Shown here piece after piece: positions 52,389-61,040 of a DNA stretch of 64,000 bases. A program made the translations under genes and the position numbers. Each line of letters opens with the position of its first letter. The stretch's first letter is position 1. The stretch lies in the NCBI GenBank assembly GCA_947476745.1, contig CANJRG010000001.1, forward strand, positions 248,001-312,000, written 5' to 3'. The notes beneath the pieces were generated by a model. It saw nothing but the letters and a program-made list of their open reading frames with translations. It made no database searches and was not told the DNA's origin. This DNA is from Acidimicrobiia bacterium. GTDB lineage: Bacteria; Actinomycetota; Acidimicrobiia; Acidimicrobiales; CAIXPF01.

Positions 52389-52846
52389 GCCGTCGCAGCG
52401 AGGCGGACCGCGTCGGCTTCCTCCGTCACCAACCGCAGGACCTCGTTACCATCGTGTCGGGAGTGCTGCGCAACGGTGGATGGGTCAATGTGCAAGCCGA
52501 CCCCGAGGAGATCGATCCCCGCGCCGTGCGCAAGCCGAGCATCTTCAGCGCCCGCGGTCGCCCCGCCCCGCTGGCCACGTTGGTGGTCAGCACCGGCGCG
52601 GCCCCCCACCAGATCGGCTTCGAGCACGGTTCCGGCCGCGACGCAGTGGCACGACTCCGCGACGCCGGAATCAGCTTCCCCGCCGGGACCGAGGTAGTCG
52701 CCGACCATCCACGTCGCGGCCTCGTCCTCGCCGTACCGTCCGCCGCGCTAGCCGGGGAGCTGGCCGATCTGCTGCTCCAGGCCAGCTCCCAGCTGACCAC
52801 CGTTCCTCTCGGCGACAAGTGGGTGGCGGACATCTACCGCCCTTGA
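52385..52846 (+). CDS. Small protein of unknown function coupled to fabH
   Basis: 153 residues, not recognised. It has no membrane helix or signal peptide. The middle contains a conserved-looking HQIGFEHGSGRDAVARLRDAG stretch and the C-terminus ends in LGDKWVADIYRP. The start GTG overlaps the fabH stop, and codon use matches the neighbours, so it is probably real. The coupling suggests a role in acyl-chain metabolism, but that is only inference. Confidence 0.65.
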   Translation: MSRRSEADRVGFLRHQPQDLVTIVSGVLRNGGWVNVQADPEEIDPRAVRKPSIFSARGRPAPLATLVVSTGAAPHQIGFEHGSGRDAVARLRDAGISFPAGTEVVADHPRRGLVLAVPSAALAGELADLLLQASSQLTTVPLGDKWVADIYRP

Positions 52847-52865
52847 CGATCCCGAACAGCGTCGC

Positions 52866-53648
52866 TCAGCGACCCTTCCAGTTCGGCGGGCGCTTCTCTG
52901 CGAAGGCCTTCGGGCCCTCGATGTAGTCCTCGCTACGCGACATCGCCCGCACCTGGTCGAACCCGCCCTGGGCCTTCATGGCCGCCAGCGCGCCACCGAT
53001 CTCCATGCCGTCCATGACCGCCTGCTTCGACGCCCGGATCGACATCGGCGAGCACTCGAGGATCTGAGCGGCCCAACGCCGGGCGCCGGCGAGCGACTCG
53101 CCCGCCGGGGTGACCTCATTTACGAAGCCGAGCTCCTTGCCCTCCGCCGCGCTGACGCGACGTCCGGTGAGGATCATCCCCATCGCCTGCTTGGTGCCGA
53201 TCTGGCGCGGGAGGCGGTGCACACCACCGGCCAACGCGGCCAGGCCGACCCGCGGCTCAGGCAGGGCGAACACGGCATTCTCGGCGGCGATGATCAGGTC
53301 GCAGGCCAGCGCGATCTCGAAGCCGCCGCCCATGGCCACGCCGTTCACCGCGGCGATGACCGGCTTGTATAAGTCGTTACGCGAGGCCAGGCCGCCGAAG
53401 CCGGCCTTGGGCTGGCCGCTCATGTCGCCGCCGGACGCCTGGTACTTCAGGTCGTTGCCGGCGGAGAAGGCGCGATCTCCGGCGCCCGTGACGATGGCCA
53501 CCCACAGGTCGGGATCGGCGGCGAACTCGTCGAACGCCTCTGCCAGCTCCTTGTTGGCCGGCGGATGACAGGCATTCATCACATCGGGACGGTTGATGGT
53601 GACGATGAACAGATGTCCGTCACGTTCGGTCAGGCAGAACTCACCCAT
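52866..53648 (-). CDS. Enoyl-CoA hydratase
   Basis: 260 residues of the crotonase fold with both hydratase Glu residues: GGGFEIALACD and ALPEPRVGL. The oxyanion-hole region is DRAFSAGNDLKY. Unlike the crotonase at 20200, this one looks like a true hydratase, adding water to trans-2-enoyl-CoA in beta-oxidation. Upstream extension beyond 53648 has no homologous character, and TAGGGT 8 bases before the ATG supports the choice. Confidence 0.92.
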   Translation of the reverse strand: MGEFCLTERDGHLFIVTINRPDVMNACHPPANKELAEAFDEFAADPDLWVAIVTGAGDRAFSAGNDLKYQASGGDMSGQPKAGFGGLASRNDLYKPVIAAVNGVAMGGGFEIALACDLIIAAENAVFALPEPRVGLAALAGGVHRLPRQIGTKQAMGMILTGRRVSAAEGKELGFVNEVTPAGESLAGARRWAAQILECSPMSIRASKQAVMDGMEIGGALAAMKAQGGFDQVRAMSRSEDYIEGPKAFAEKRPPNWKGR

Positions 53649-53656
53649 GGCCCGAC

Positions 53657-53662
53657 ACCCTA
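53657..53662 (-). promoter_or_regulatory. -10-like box of the hydratase gene at 53648
   Basis: TAGGGT on the minus strand, 8 bases before the ATG. Confidence 0.55.
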
Positions 53663-53740
53663 ACGCGCGACCCGGGTCGCCGACGGACCGGACCGCCGAA
53701 CGGGCGCCGCCCGCACCGCACCGCACCGGTCACTCGCCGC

Positions 53741-53875
53741 GCCGCCCTGGCCCGCGCCGCCCTGGCCCGCGCCGCCCTGGCCCGCGCCGCCCTGGCCCGC
53801 GCCGCCCCGTCACGCGCCGCCCCGTCACGCGCCGCCCCGTCACGCGCCGCCCCGTCACGCGCCGCCCCGTCACGC
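53741..53875. repeat. 15-bp tandem repeats of two types (4 + 5 copies)
   Basis: Four exact copies of GCCGCCCTGGCCCGC are followed by five exact copies of GCCGCCCCGTCACGC. The two units share ten bases and differ in the middle. The array lies between the amt stop and the hydratase start and is not part of a gene I can support. Confidence 0.95.
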
Positions 53876-53877
53876 GC

Positions 53878-53909
53878 CGAGGCCCGGGGGCTGCAGCCCC
53901 CGGGCCTCG
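53878..53909 (-). terminator. 32-bp perfect palindrome behind amt
   Basis: A perfect inverted repeat centred on CTGCAG begins 21 bases after the amt stop. It can form a 14-base-pair GC hairpin with a TGCA loop. No T-run follows. It directly abuts the 15-base tandem array. Confidence 0.6.
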
Positions 53910-53929
53910 GAGAGGATCGTGCTCGACGC

Positions 53930-55483
53930 TCAGCTCGTCGCCCGGCTCCCCGCACCGACCGGCGAGCCGACCGGGTCGGTGTCACCGTTGTGGTAGGCGG
54001 GCACGCCCATCTCGGTGAGGTCCAGACCGGCCATCTCGTCCTCGGCGTTGGAGCGGATGCCGCCCTTGGTGACCTTGTTCTGGATCGAGAAGAAGGCGAA
54101 GGCGATACCCAGGATGACCGTCCAGATCACCACGACGCCGAGCGCCTGGGCCCCGAGCTGACCCCAGCCGTGGCCGGAGTACAGGATGCCGACGACGCCC
54201 TTGCCGCCCAGCGTGACCGGGTTGCCCTCGTCGTCGAGCATGACGTTCCAGCCCTGGCCGTACTGGCCGTCGGCGAAGATGCCCACGAAGAGCACGCCGA
54301 GGGTGCCGCACACCCCGTGCACCGAGATGGCGCCGACCGGGTCGTCGATCTTGAAGCGGCGCTCGACCAGCCACACCACCTCGATCACGATGAAGCCCGC
54401 GATGAGGCCGATAACCGCAGCGGCCCAGGGCTGCACGAAGGCGCAAGGAGCGGTGATCGCCACCAGACCGGCCAGCAAGCCGTTGGCCATCATCGACGGG
54501 TCCGGCTTGCCGGTGCGGATCATCACCCACACCATGGAGGCGATGGCTCCGAAGGCGCCGGCAATGGCGGTGTTGGTAGCCACCACGGCGAAGCGGGTGT
54601 CACTGGCGGCGAAGGTCGAGGCGGCGTTGAAGCCGAACCAGCCGAACAGCAGGATGAACGTGCCGAGCATGGCCATCGGGATGTTGTGGCCGATAAGGGC
54701 GCGGGGCTTGCCGTCCTTGCCGAACTTGCCGAGGCGGGGGCCGAGCACGATCGCACCGGCGAGTGCCGCCACGCCACCGACGGCGTGGACTACACCGGAG
54801 CCGGCGAAGTCGACGTAGCCGAAGCCCAGGTTCATGGTCTTGCCCACGTTGGCGAGCCAGCCGCCGCCCCAGGTCCACGCACCGAAGAGCGGGTAGTAGA
54901 AGGCACCGCAGAACAGGCCCCAGATCACGAAGCTGTTCCACTTCCACCGCTCGGCCATCGAACCGGTCGGGATGGTGGCCACGGTGTCCATGAAGGCCAC
55001 CATGTAGAGGAAGAACACCATCACCGCAGGGGTGTAGCCCGGCCCGGAGCCGCCCAACATGAGCGGGCCCTTCCACAGGAACACCCAGTTCCCCGAACCG
55101 AGCAACGGGCCGCCGATGGCCTCGTCCATACCCCACAGCCCGGGGAAGGTGTAGCCGCCGAACATCAGCGGGAAGCCGATGATGAAGAAGCCGGCGAACC
55201 CCAGCGCAAAGATCATGAAGTTCGTGGACATGACGTGGGCAGCGTGCTTGGCCCGACAGAAGCCGGTCTCCACCAGCGCGAAGCCCGCCTGCATGAAGAT
55301 CACCAGACAGGCGCCGATGAGAATCCACAGCATGTTGACGTCGAGCGCCAACGTGCCGACATCCACCGCCGGAGTCAGCGGGCCCTCGGTCTGCTGGGCG
55401 AATGCCGGCAAGGCGAAGGCCGTAGCCAACAGTGCCGGGACGACGACAGCTGCCGAAACGGCAACCCGTGCACGTCTGTTCAC
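53930..55483 (-). CDS. amt: Ammonium transporter
   Basis: 517 residues. A signal peptide (VVVPALLATAFALPAFAQQ) is followed by 11 membrane helices. The pore-lining twin His residues are in SGVVHAVGGVAA and AISVHGVCGTLG, and CRAKHAAHVMSTNFM and the DTVATIPTG loop are typical of Amt. It imports ammonium and is normally controlled by a PII protein, but no glnK gene follows here. The C-terminal tail (about 60 residues) is longer than in AmtB. Confidence 0.95.
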   Translation of the reverse strand: MNRRARVAVSAAVVVPALLATAFALPAFAQQTEGPLTPAVDVGTLALDVNMLWILIGACLVIFMQAGFALVETGFCRAKHAAHVMSTNFMIFALGFAGFFIIGFPLMFGGYTFPGLWGMDEAIGGPLLGSGNWVFLWKGPLMLGGSGPGYTPAVMVFFLYMVAFMDTVATIPTGSMAERWKWNSFVIWGLFCGAFYYPLFGAWTWGGGWLANVGKTMNLGFGYVDFAGSGVVHAVGGVAALAGAIVLGPRLGKFGKDGKPRALIGHNIPMAMLGTFILLFGWFGFNAASTFAASDTRFAVVATNTAIAGAFGAIASMVWVMIRTGKPDPSMMANGLLAGLVAITAPCAFVQPWAAAVIGLIAGFIVIEVVWLVERRFKIDDPVGAISVHGVCGTLGVLFVGIFADGQYGQGWNVMLDDEGNPVTLGGKGVVGILYSGHGWGQLGAQALGVVVIWTVILGIAFAFFSIQNKVTKGGIRSNAEDEMAGLDLTEMGVPAYHNGDTDPVGSPVGAGSRATS

Positions 55484-55745
55484 GATTATCCTCCTGCTCG
55501 TGCCGCTTCAGCAGCCGATTTGCCCCGTACGCCTTGGGTAGGCGAGGACGTCACGTAGCAGCAAGGATCACGCGTCGTCGTTTCGTGACTGTCGCCTCAA
55601 GATGAACGTTGATGACCATAACCTTGCGTCAATCTGACAATCCCGGTCGATCCGGCCCTCGACGGGTCCCCGTCAGGCGACCGGGAGGTGCCACGGCGGA
55701 CACCCGAACGACGTCTGCCGTCGGTCTTGCGACGGCCTGAACGGA
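55484..55745 (-). promoter_or_regulatory. Upstream region of amt with possible promoter
   Basis: This 262-base gap is one of the few long spacers and is slightly AT-richer near 55585-55640. On the minus strand TTGTCA (55635-55640) and TATGGT (55615-55620) could be a promoter with a short 14-base spacing, giving a leader of about 125 bases. I could not fit a convincing GlnR box. Part of the spacer is the 3' flank of tesB. Confidence 0.3.
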
Positions 55746-56549
55746 TCAGCCGGGTGGGGTCACCGGTCGCGGCGTGCGCGCCACTCGGATCAGACCCTCC
55801 TGGGCGATTGTGGCGACATGCCGACCGGTACGGGTGTGCACGGTACCGATCGCCATCCCGCGCGCGTTGGCCATGCCATGGCCCTGCAGGTCGAACAACA
55901 GCCACTCGTCGGCTCGGGCCGGCCGGTGGAACCACACCGCATGATCGAGGCTCGCGGTCATCAGCCGTTCCCAGTCGAGGCCCAGCGGATGGGACAGGGC
56001 GATGGCGTCAACCGGGTTGTGGTCGGACAGGTAGGCGATGACGCAGGCGTGCAGGGCCGGATCGTCACCGAGGTCCTCGGTGGCCCGGATCCACATCCGC
56101 GAGCGAGCCAGACCGGGTTGGCGGGGGATCTCGCGCACGTCGCCGAGGCCACCCCACTCGGCCCGGGGCAGCGACTCGGGATCGGGCAGGTCGGGATCGA
56201 TGGCGGTCTCGGAGATGTCCAGATCCGGCTCGTCACGCTGGAAGCTGGCATCGAGGTTCAGGATCGCCCCCGCCGACTGCCGCGCCACGACCCGTCGGGT
56301 CGAGAACGAGCGGCCGTCGCGCAACCGGTCGACGTCGTAGAGGATCGGCTCCTCGGGGCTGCCGCTGAGCACGAAATAGGCGTGCACGGAGTGCAACCGA
56401 TGGGTCGGGTCCACGGTCGCCCCGGCCGCAGCGAGGCCCTGGGCGACCACCTGACCGCCGTACACCCGGCCCCATTCGTAGGCGGGGGTCTGGCCCAGGT
56501 AGAAGTCCTTCGCCACTTCCTCGAGCGTCAGCAAGGCGCGCAGATCCAT
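55746..56549 (-). CDS. tesB: Acyl-CoA thioesterase II
   Basis: 267 residues with a double hotdog. N-terminal marks are VYGGQVVAQGLAAA and LHSVHAYFVLSG; C-terminal ones are SLDHAVWFHRPARADEWLLFD and GMAIGTVHTRTGRHVATIAQEGLIR, which end TesB proteins. It hydrolyses medium- and long-chain acyl-CoA. TAGCGT lies 8 bases before the ATG. Confidence 0.94.
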   Translation of the reverse strand: MDLRALLTLEEVAKDFYLGQTPAYEWGRVYGGQVVAQGLAAAGATVDPTHRLHSVHAYFVLSGSPEEPILYDVDRLRDGRSFSTRRVVARQSAGAILNLDASFQRDEPDLDISETAIDPDLPDPESLPRAEWGGLGDVREIPRQPGLARSRMWIRATEDLGDDPALHACVIAYLSDHNPVDAIALSHPLGLDWERLMTASLDHAVWFHRPARADEWLLFDLQGHGMANARGMAIGTVHTRTGRHVATIAQEGLIRVARTPRPVTPPG

Positions 56550-56557
56550 CAGCGAAC

Positions 56558-56563
56558 ACGCTA
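56558..56563 (-). promoter_or_regulatory. -10-like box of tesB
   Basis: TAGCGT on the minus strand, 8 bases before the ATG at 56549. Confidence 0.55.
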
Positions 56564-56573
56564 GCGGGCCAGG

Positions 56574-57968
56574 TCAATCCCCTGGTTCGAGCCGATAGAC
56601 CCGACCGTCGAGCGACGCGACGAGCACCTCGCCGTCACGGTCGAGTGCGAACGCCACGACCGATGCCGGGGTCTCGAGCACCCGCCGAGCAGCGGGCGGA
56701 GCCGAACCCGACACCGCAACGGCCCGGATACCCGCCACGCAGTAGTCGGCGAAGAGATACGCCCCGTCGAGCCCGGCGATGGCGTCACCCCGGTACACGA
56801 CGCCTCCGGTCACCGAGCAGCCCTCGTCCGCGCCGTTGCCGTGGCGGTACTCGTAGAACGGGGCCACGGCATCGACGGCGGCGGCCGAACGGTCGAAGCG
56901 GGCCGAGCCCTCGTAGACGTTCCAGCCGAAGTTCGCCCCCCGACCGGCACCGGTGGCAGCCCCGGTGCCGGCGCTGCCGGGAGCGCGGGCCACGTTGATC
57001 TCCTCGAGGCGGTCCTGGCCCACGTCCGCGATCCACAGGTCGCCCGTGGCCGGGTCGAAGGAGAAACCCCACGGGTTGCGCAGGCCCGATGCCCAGATCT
57101 CCGCCCGGCCACCGGAACCGCCGGCGAAGGGGTTGTCCGCCGGGATGGTGTAGGGACGGCCGGCCGAGGGCCTCGGGTCGATCCGCAGCAACTTGCCCAG
57201 CAGCGTGGCCGGGTTCTGGCCGTTGCCCTGCGGGTCGCCTCCCGAGCCGCCGTCACCCATCCCGATGTACAGCATGCCGTCGGGTCCGGTGACGAGATGG
57301 CCGCCGTTGTGATTGCTGTAGGGCTGGGCGATCAGCAGCAGCTGCCGGCGGCTGGTCGGGTCGGCAGTGCCGGCCGCGGTCATGGTGAACGCGTCGACGT
57401 TCGTGGCGCCGCTGCGGTCGGTGTAGTTCACGTACAACTCGTCGCCGTCGGGCGAGAACGCCAGCCCGAGCAGGCCCCGCTCGCCGTCGGCGGTGGTGCG
57501 CGACCGCAGATCGACCACGGCAACGGCATCGGCAGTGCCACCGTCGCCACCGTCGGCACCGGAAGCACCGGAAGCACCGGAAGCACCGGAATCGTTCAGG
57601 GCACGGACCCGGCCACCCTGCTCGGCGACGTAGATACGGCCCGGCACGGGATCCCCCGGGCGCACGGCCATGGCCACCGGCTTGTCGAACCGGGCCAGTA
57701 GCCGCAGCCGTACCTTCACGTCGGCGAGGCTGCGGGTCGGCCGCGTGGCCGCGGTCGAAACGCTCGGCCCGCCGGATCGCACCGATCCCGACGATCCGGC
57801 CGGCTCCGTGGTCGCCCGGGGAGCGGTCGCCACGGCCGGACCGGCCCCGTCCTGACAGCCCGCGAGTGTGATCGCAGCCACCAGCACCACGGCCCCCACC
57901 GGACGCCGGCGGTGCGTCGGCGTGCCGGACGTGTGCGACCTCGCCGGCAACGGCCTCGACGATCCCAT
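56574..57968 (-). CDS. PQQ-dependent sugar dehydrogenase-like lipoprotein
   Basis: 464 residues. A basic N-terminus and hydrophobic helix end in the lipobox TLAGC with C38 as lipidation site. The rest is a six-bladed propeller of the soluble glucose dehydrogenase/HHIP type: GERGLLGLAFSPD, NHNGGHLVTGPDGMLYIGMGDGG, LRNPWGFSFDP and NFGWNVYEG. PQQ binding is likely by family, but many members have not been shown to oxidise sugars. A GASGASGASG loop is encoded by 9-base repeats (about 57560-57590). Confidence 0.9.
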   Translation of the reverse strand: MGSSRPLPARSHTSGTPTHRRRPVGAVVLVAAITLAGCQDGAGPAVATAPRATTEPAGSSGSVRSGGPSVSTAATRPTRSLADVKVRLRLLARFDKPVAMAVRPGDPVPGRIYVAEQGGRVRALNDSGASGASGASGADGGDGGTADAVAVVDLRSRTTADGERGLLGLAFSPDGDELYVNYTDRSGATNVDAFTMTAAGTADPTSRRQLLLIAQPYSNHNGGHLVTGPDGMLYIGMGDGGSGGDPQGNGQNPATLLGKLLRIDPRPSAGRPYTIPADNPFAGGSGGRAEIWASGLRNPWGFSFDPATGDLWIADVGQDRLEEINVARAPGSAGTGAATGAGRGANFGWNVYEGSARFDRSAAAVDAVAPFYEYRHGNGADEGCSVTGGVVYRGDAIAGLDGAYLFADYCVAGIRAVAVSGSAPPAARRVLETPASVVAFALDRDGEVLVASLDGRVYRLEPGD

Positions 57969-57974
57969 ACCCCG

Positions 57975-57980
57975 AGGGTA
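57975..57980 (-). promoter_or_regulatory. -10-like box of the sugar dehydrogenase-like gene
   Basis: TACCCT on the minus strand, 6 bases before the ATG at 57968. Confidence 0.5.
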
Positions 57981-58021
57981 GGCCCACGCAGGCCGGTCAG
58001 ACGCCCCGGCGGGCGGAGTTC

Positions 58022-58531
58022 TCAGGCCCGGGCGGCCTCGTGCTCGAGCAGCCAGCGCTTGCGGTCGAGGCCGCCGGCGTACCCGGTCAGGGTGCCCGAG
58101 GCGCCCACCACCCGATGGCACGGCACGATGATCGACAGCGGGTTACGGCCGTTCGCTGCGCCGACGGCCCGCACCGCTGCCGGCCGGCCGAGCAGGCGGG
58201 CCAGCTCGCCGTAGGAGCAGGTCTCGCCCACCGGGATCGTCCGCAGCGCCGACCAGACCTCGAGCTGGAACACCGTCCCGACCGGGGCGAGCTCGAGGTC
58301 GAAGGCCCAACGGCTCCCGGCGAAGTACTCGGTGAGCTGCTCGAGGACCGGCTCGAAGGCCGCGGCCACCTCGGCTGCGTCGGCCGGACCGACCCGCGGC
58401 GCCGGGCGGTGGCCGTCGAAGTACACGCCGCACAGGCCGGCCGGCACGGCGTACAGCCGCAGCGGACCCAGTGGACTGTCCGCCACGGTGGTGACGAGCC
58501 CGTCCGGTGTCGGTGACGCCGTGGCGTTCAC
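58022..58531 (-). CDS. ogt: Methylated-DNA--protein-cysteine methyltransferase
   Basis: 169 residues. The acceptor cysteine is C138 in [12 protein letters not shown], with the helix-turn-helix block [26 protein letters not shown] before it and [15 protein letters not shown] after. It repairs O6-alkylguanine by suicide transfer. The GTG start overlaps the stop of the upstream CoA-transferase gene, so it is the third gene of a three-gene unit, an unexpected partner for CoA transferases. Confidence 0.94.
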   Translation of the reverse strand: MNATASPTPDGLVTTVADSPLGPLRLYAVPAGLCGVYFDGHRPAPRVGPADAAEVAAAFEPVLEQLTEYFAGSRWAFDLELAPVGTVFQLEVWSALRTIPVGETCSYGELARLLGRPAAVRAVGAANGRNPLSIIVPCHRVVGASGTLTGYAGGLDRKRWLLEHEAARA

Positions 58532-59742
58532 TGCCGGTCGGACAGCCGCGGCGCCGGCCGCAGGGGTCGCGCCGGGGTTGCCGGGAAGGTGATCGGCGCA
58601 CCGGCGTAGCCGACCGGCCGGCCCAGCTCCGGGTGCTCGACCGGACGCACCCAGCCGCGGGCGACGAAGTGGGGGTCGGCAGCCACCTCGTCGGGGCTGT
58701 AGATGATGCCGGCCGGCATGCCCCGCTCCTGCAGGCCGACGAAGAGGTCGTAGGCCGACAGCTTTCCCGCCAGGAAGAACATCGCCGCCCGACCCGCGGC
58801 GAAGATCTCGCCGACGAGGTCGTCCGCCTCCATCTGGTCCATCCCGATGTGCTCGAGCTCGGCACCCATCTGCAGCAGCACGAACTCGTCGAACTCGTCG
58901 GCCACGCCGAGCTGCCCGAGCCACTCGGCCAGCGCCACGAAGTCGGCGCCGCGCCGTGGCGGGCCGGTGTTCACCCAGCGGCCGTCGGCTGCTTCGACCT
59001 GGGTGGGCAGGGTCGGCCGGGGCGCAGCATGCCGGCCGGTCTGACGTTGCACGGTCTCACCGGCCACCAGCCAGGTGTAACTGGCGAACTCGGTGGTCAC
59101 GTTGGCCGCGGCGTAGGCGTTGACGTCGATGCGCTGCCCGTGGCCGCGTTCCTCACGTGCCAGCAGGGCCACGAGCAACGACATCACGGCGTAGTGGGCG
59201 GCCACGTTGCCGGCCTGACCACCGCCGCCACGGACCGGCGGCAACGCGTGGTCGTCATAGCCGCAGCTCCACACCGGGCCTGCCTCGGCCAGCACGGTGA
59301 GATCGGTCGACGGCTGCTGCGACCGGGGGTCGGCTGCGCCGTGGCTGCTGATGGAGACCCACAGCAGACGGGGGTTGGCGGCGCGTAGGGCCGTTTCGTC
59401 GATGCCCCGCCGGGCCAAGGACCCGGGCCGTTCCGCCTCGACCACCACGTCGGCACCGGCGAGCAGCTGCTGCAGCCGGGCCACCCCGTCGGCGGTGTCG
59501 AGATCGGCCGTCACCGACGACTTCGAGGCCTGGTAGTGCCACCACCACAGGCTCCGGTCGGGGTCGGGACGGTCGCCGAGGAAGGGTTCGTACCTGCGCA
59601 GCGGGCTGCCCTCGGCCGGCTCGACCAGGGTGACCGACGCCCCGAGATCGACCAGCAGCTTGCCGGTGTAGGCGGTGAGCTCGGCGGCCAGCTCGACCAC
59701 CACGATGCCCTGCAGCGGCCCGCCCGGCGTCGTGTGCGTCAT
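58528..59742 (-). CDS. CaiB/BaiF-type CoA transferase subunit lacking the catalytic Asp
   Basis: 404 residues of the family-III CoA-transferase fold ([38 protein letters not shown]). At the position where family members carry the Asp that takes up CoA, this protein reads [13 protein letters not shown], so the Asp seems to be absent. It directly follows and overlaps a full family member (TGATG). I infer a heteromeric transferase in which this is the non-catalytic partner, as known for the benzylsuccinate CoA-transferase type. Confidence 0.85.
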   Translation of the reverse strand: MTHTTPGGPLQGIVVVELAAELTAYTGKLLVDLGASVTLVEPAEGSPLRRYEPFLGDRPDPDRSLWWWHYQASKSSVTADLDTADGVARLQQLLAGADVVVEAERPGSLARRGIDETALRAANPRLLWVSISSHGAADPRSQQPSTDLTVLAEAGPVWSCGYDDHALPPVRGGGGQAGNVAAHYAVMSLLVALLAREERGHGQRIDVNAYAAANVTTEFASYTWLVAGETVQRQTGRHAAPRPTLPTQVEAADGRWVNTGPPRRGADFVALAEWLGQLGVADEFDEFVLLQMGAELEHIGMDQMEADDLVGEIFAAGRAAMFFLAGKLSAYDLFVGLQERGMPAGIIYSPDEVAADPHFVARGWVRPVEHPELGRPVGYAGAPITFPATPARPLRPAPRLSDRQ

Positions 59743-60980
59743 CAGATCACCCCGTTCTGGTGCAAGGCGCCGATCTCGGCGGTGCTCAGGCCGAGCAGCT
59801 CGCCGTAGACCTCCTCGTTGTGCTGGCCCAGCAGCGGGGCGCCCCGGTCGATGACCCAGTCGGTCTCCGACAGGTGCACCGGCAGGCCGTCGACCCGGAC
59901 CGACCCGATGGCGTCGTGCACGACGGTGGGCCACAGCCCCCAGGCCGCGGTGGACCGGTCGCCGTCGATCCGCTCGGCCGGCCGCTGCACCGGGGCCGCA
60001 GCGATGCCACGGGAGCGCAACGCCTCGGCCAGCGCGAACCGGTCGTATCCCGCGGTCCACGCCGCGACCCGGCCGTCGAGCTCGTCCTGGCCGGCTAGGC
60101 GGGCCGACCGCTCGGCCCAGCGGGCCCCGGTCGCCCAGTCCTGCCCGACGAACGCCGCGAACGCCGCCCAGGCCTCGTCGTCGACCACCGAGATCGCCAC
60201 CCAGTCGTCGTCACCGGCGGTCGGGTACACCCCGTGGGGAGCCATCGCCGGCCAGGCATTGCGGTTGGAGTGGGGTGACCCGGCACGCCGCATCGGACGT
60301 CCGTTCACGTCGGCGTCGAGCAGGGCAGGGCCGTGCAACGCCGCACCCGCCTCGGTACAGGACAGGTCCACCCACTGACCCTCGCCGGTGCGAGCCCGCC
60401 AGAACAGTGCCGCCAGGATCGCCATGGCCATGTAGTAGCCACCGGTGTGGTCCATGTAGCTGTAGCCCCAACCGGCCGGGGGCCGGCCGGGCAGACCGGA
60501 GGCGAAGGTCAGCCCGCTGACCGCCTGGGCGATCGGTCCCCACGACTTGAACCGGCCGTAGGGGCCGACCTGGCCGAACCCGCAGTTGCTGACGTAGACG
60601 ATGTCGGGTCGCAGCTCGCGTAGCCGCTCGAACCCGAAGCCCCAGCGTTCGAGCACGCCGGCGGCGAAGTTCTCCGTCACGGCGTCGCTGCGACGCACCA
60701 GCTCGGCCAGCAGCTCCTTGCCCCGCTCGGTCCGCAGGTTGAGGGTGATGCCGAGCTTGTTGACGTTGTGGTTGTTGTAGCCGGACCCGAACTCGGGGCC
60801 CCGGCGCTCGTCCTTGAACGGGGGCGCGCCGCGCAGGATGTCCCAGCGGCCACCGGTGACCGGGTCCTCGATGCGGATGACCTCCGCCCCGAACGCGGCG
60901 AGGAACTTCGTCGCCCCCGCCCCGGCGAGCTGGCCGGTGAAATCACAGATCCGAAGATGACCGAGCGCTCCGTCCCCCAC
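59742..60980 (-). CDS. CaiB/BaiF-type CoA transferase, catalytic subunit
   Basis: 412 residues. ICDFTGQLAGAGATKFLAAFGAEVIRIED starts the fold, and NNHNVNKLGITLNLRTERG and YVSNCGFGQVGPYG are family marks. The likely catalytic Asp is in SYMDHTGGYYMAMAIL. It should move CoA between carboxylic acids through an aspartyl thioester. It heads a three-gene unit with the Asp-less paralogue and ogt. The GTG at 60980 is chosen because TAGGGT lies 7 bases upstream. Confidence 0.92.
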   Translation of the reverse strand: MGDGALGHLRICDFTGQLAGAGATKFLAAFGAEVIRIEDPVTGGRWDILRGAPPFKDERRGPEFGSGYNNHNVNKLGITLNLRTERGKELLAELVRRSDAVTENFAAGVLERWGFGFERLRELRPDIVYVSNCGFGQVGPYGRFKSWGPIAQAVSGLTFASGLPGRPPAGWGYSYMDHTGGYYMAMAILAALFWRARTGEGQWVDLSCTEAGAALHGPALLDADVNGRPMRRAGSPHSNRNAWPAMAPHGVYPTAGDDDWVAISVVDDEAWAAFAAFVGQDWATGARWAERSARLAGQDELDGRVAAWTAGYDRFALAEALRSRGIAAAPVQRPAERIDGDRSTAAWGLWPTVVHDAIGSVRVDGLPVHLSETDWVIDRGAPLLGQHNEEVYGELLGLSTAEIGALHQNGVI

Positions 60981-60987
60981 GGCGGGA

Positions 60988-60993
60988 ACCCTA
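60988..60993 (-). promoter_or_regulatory. -10-like box of the CoA-transferase unit
   Basis: TAGGGT on the minus strand, 7 bases before the GTG at 60980. Confidence 0.55.
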
Positions 60994-61040
60994 GAGCAGC
61001 GATCGACCGGGCGGGCCGGGAAGTGACAGGATCGTCCACC

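Noticed and set aside
53741-53875. CRISPR-like array
   Set aside because: The 15-base units are directly adjacent, with no unique spacers between them, and no cas gene is near. The Cas4-like nuclease at 9572 is far away and isolated.
53641-53985. Minus-strand ORF with ARDGA repeats over the 15-bp array
   Set aside because: The pentapeptide pattern follows from a unit length divisible by three; there is no start signal, domain or homologous flank.
53990-55558. 522-codon + strand frame opposite amt
   Set aside because: Amt on the minus strand has a signal peptide, 11 helices and pore His residues; the antisense product is His/Glu-rich without structure.
55484-55745. GlnR or PII-linked operator before amt
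   Set aside because: GTCAC and GAAAC occur next to each other on the minus strand, but without the 6-base spacing of a GlnR box, so I do not call it.
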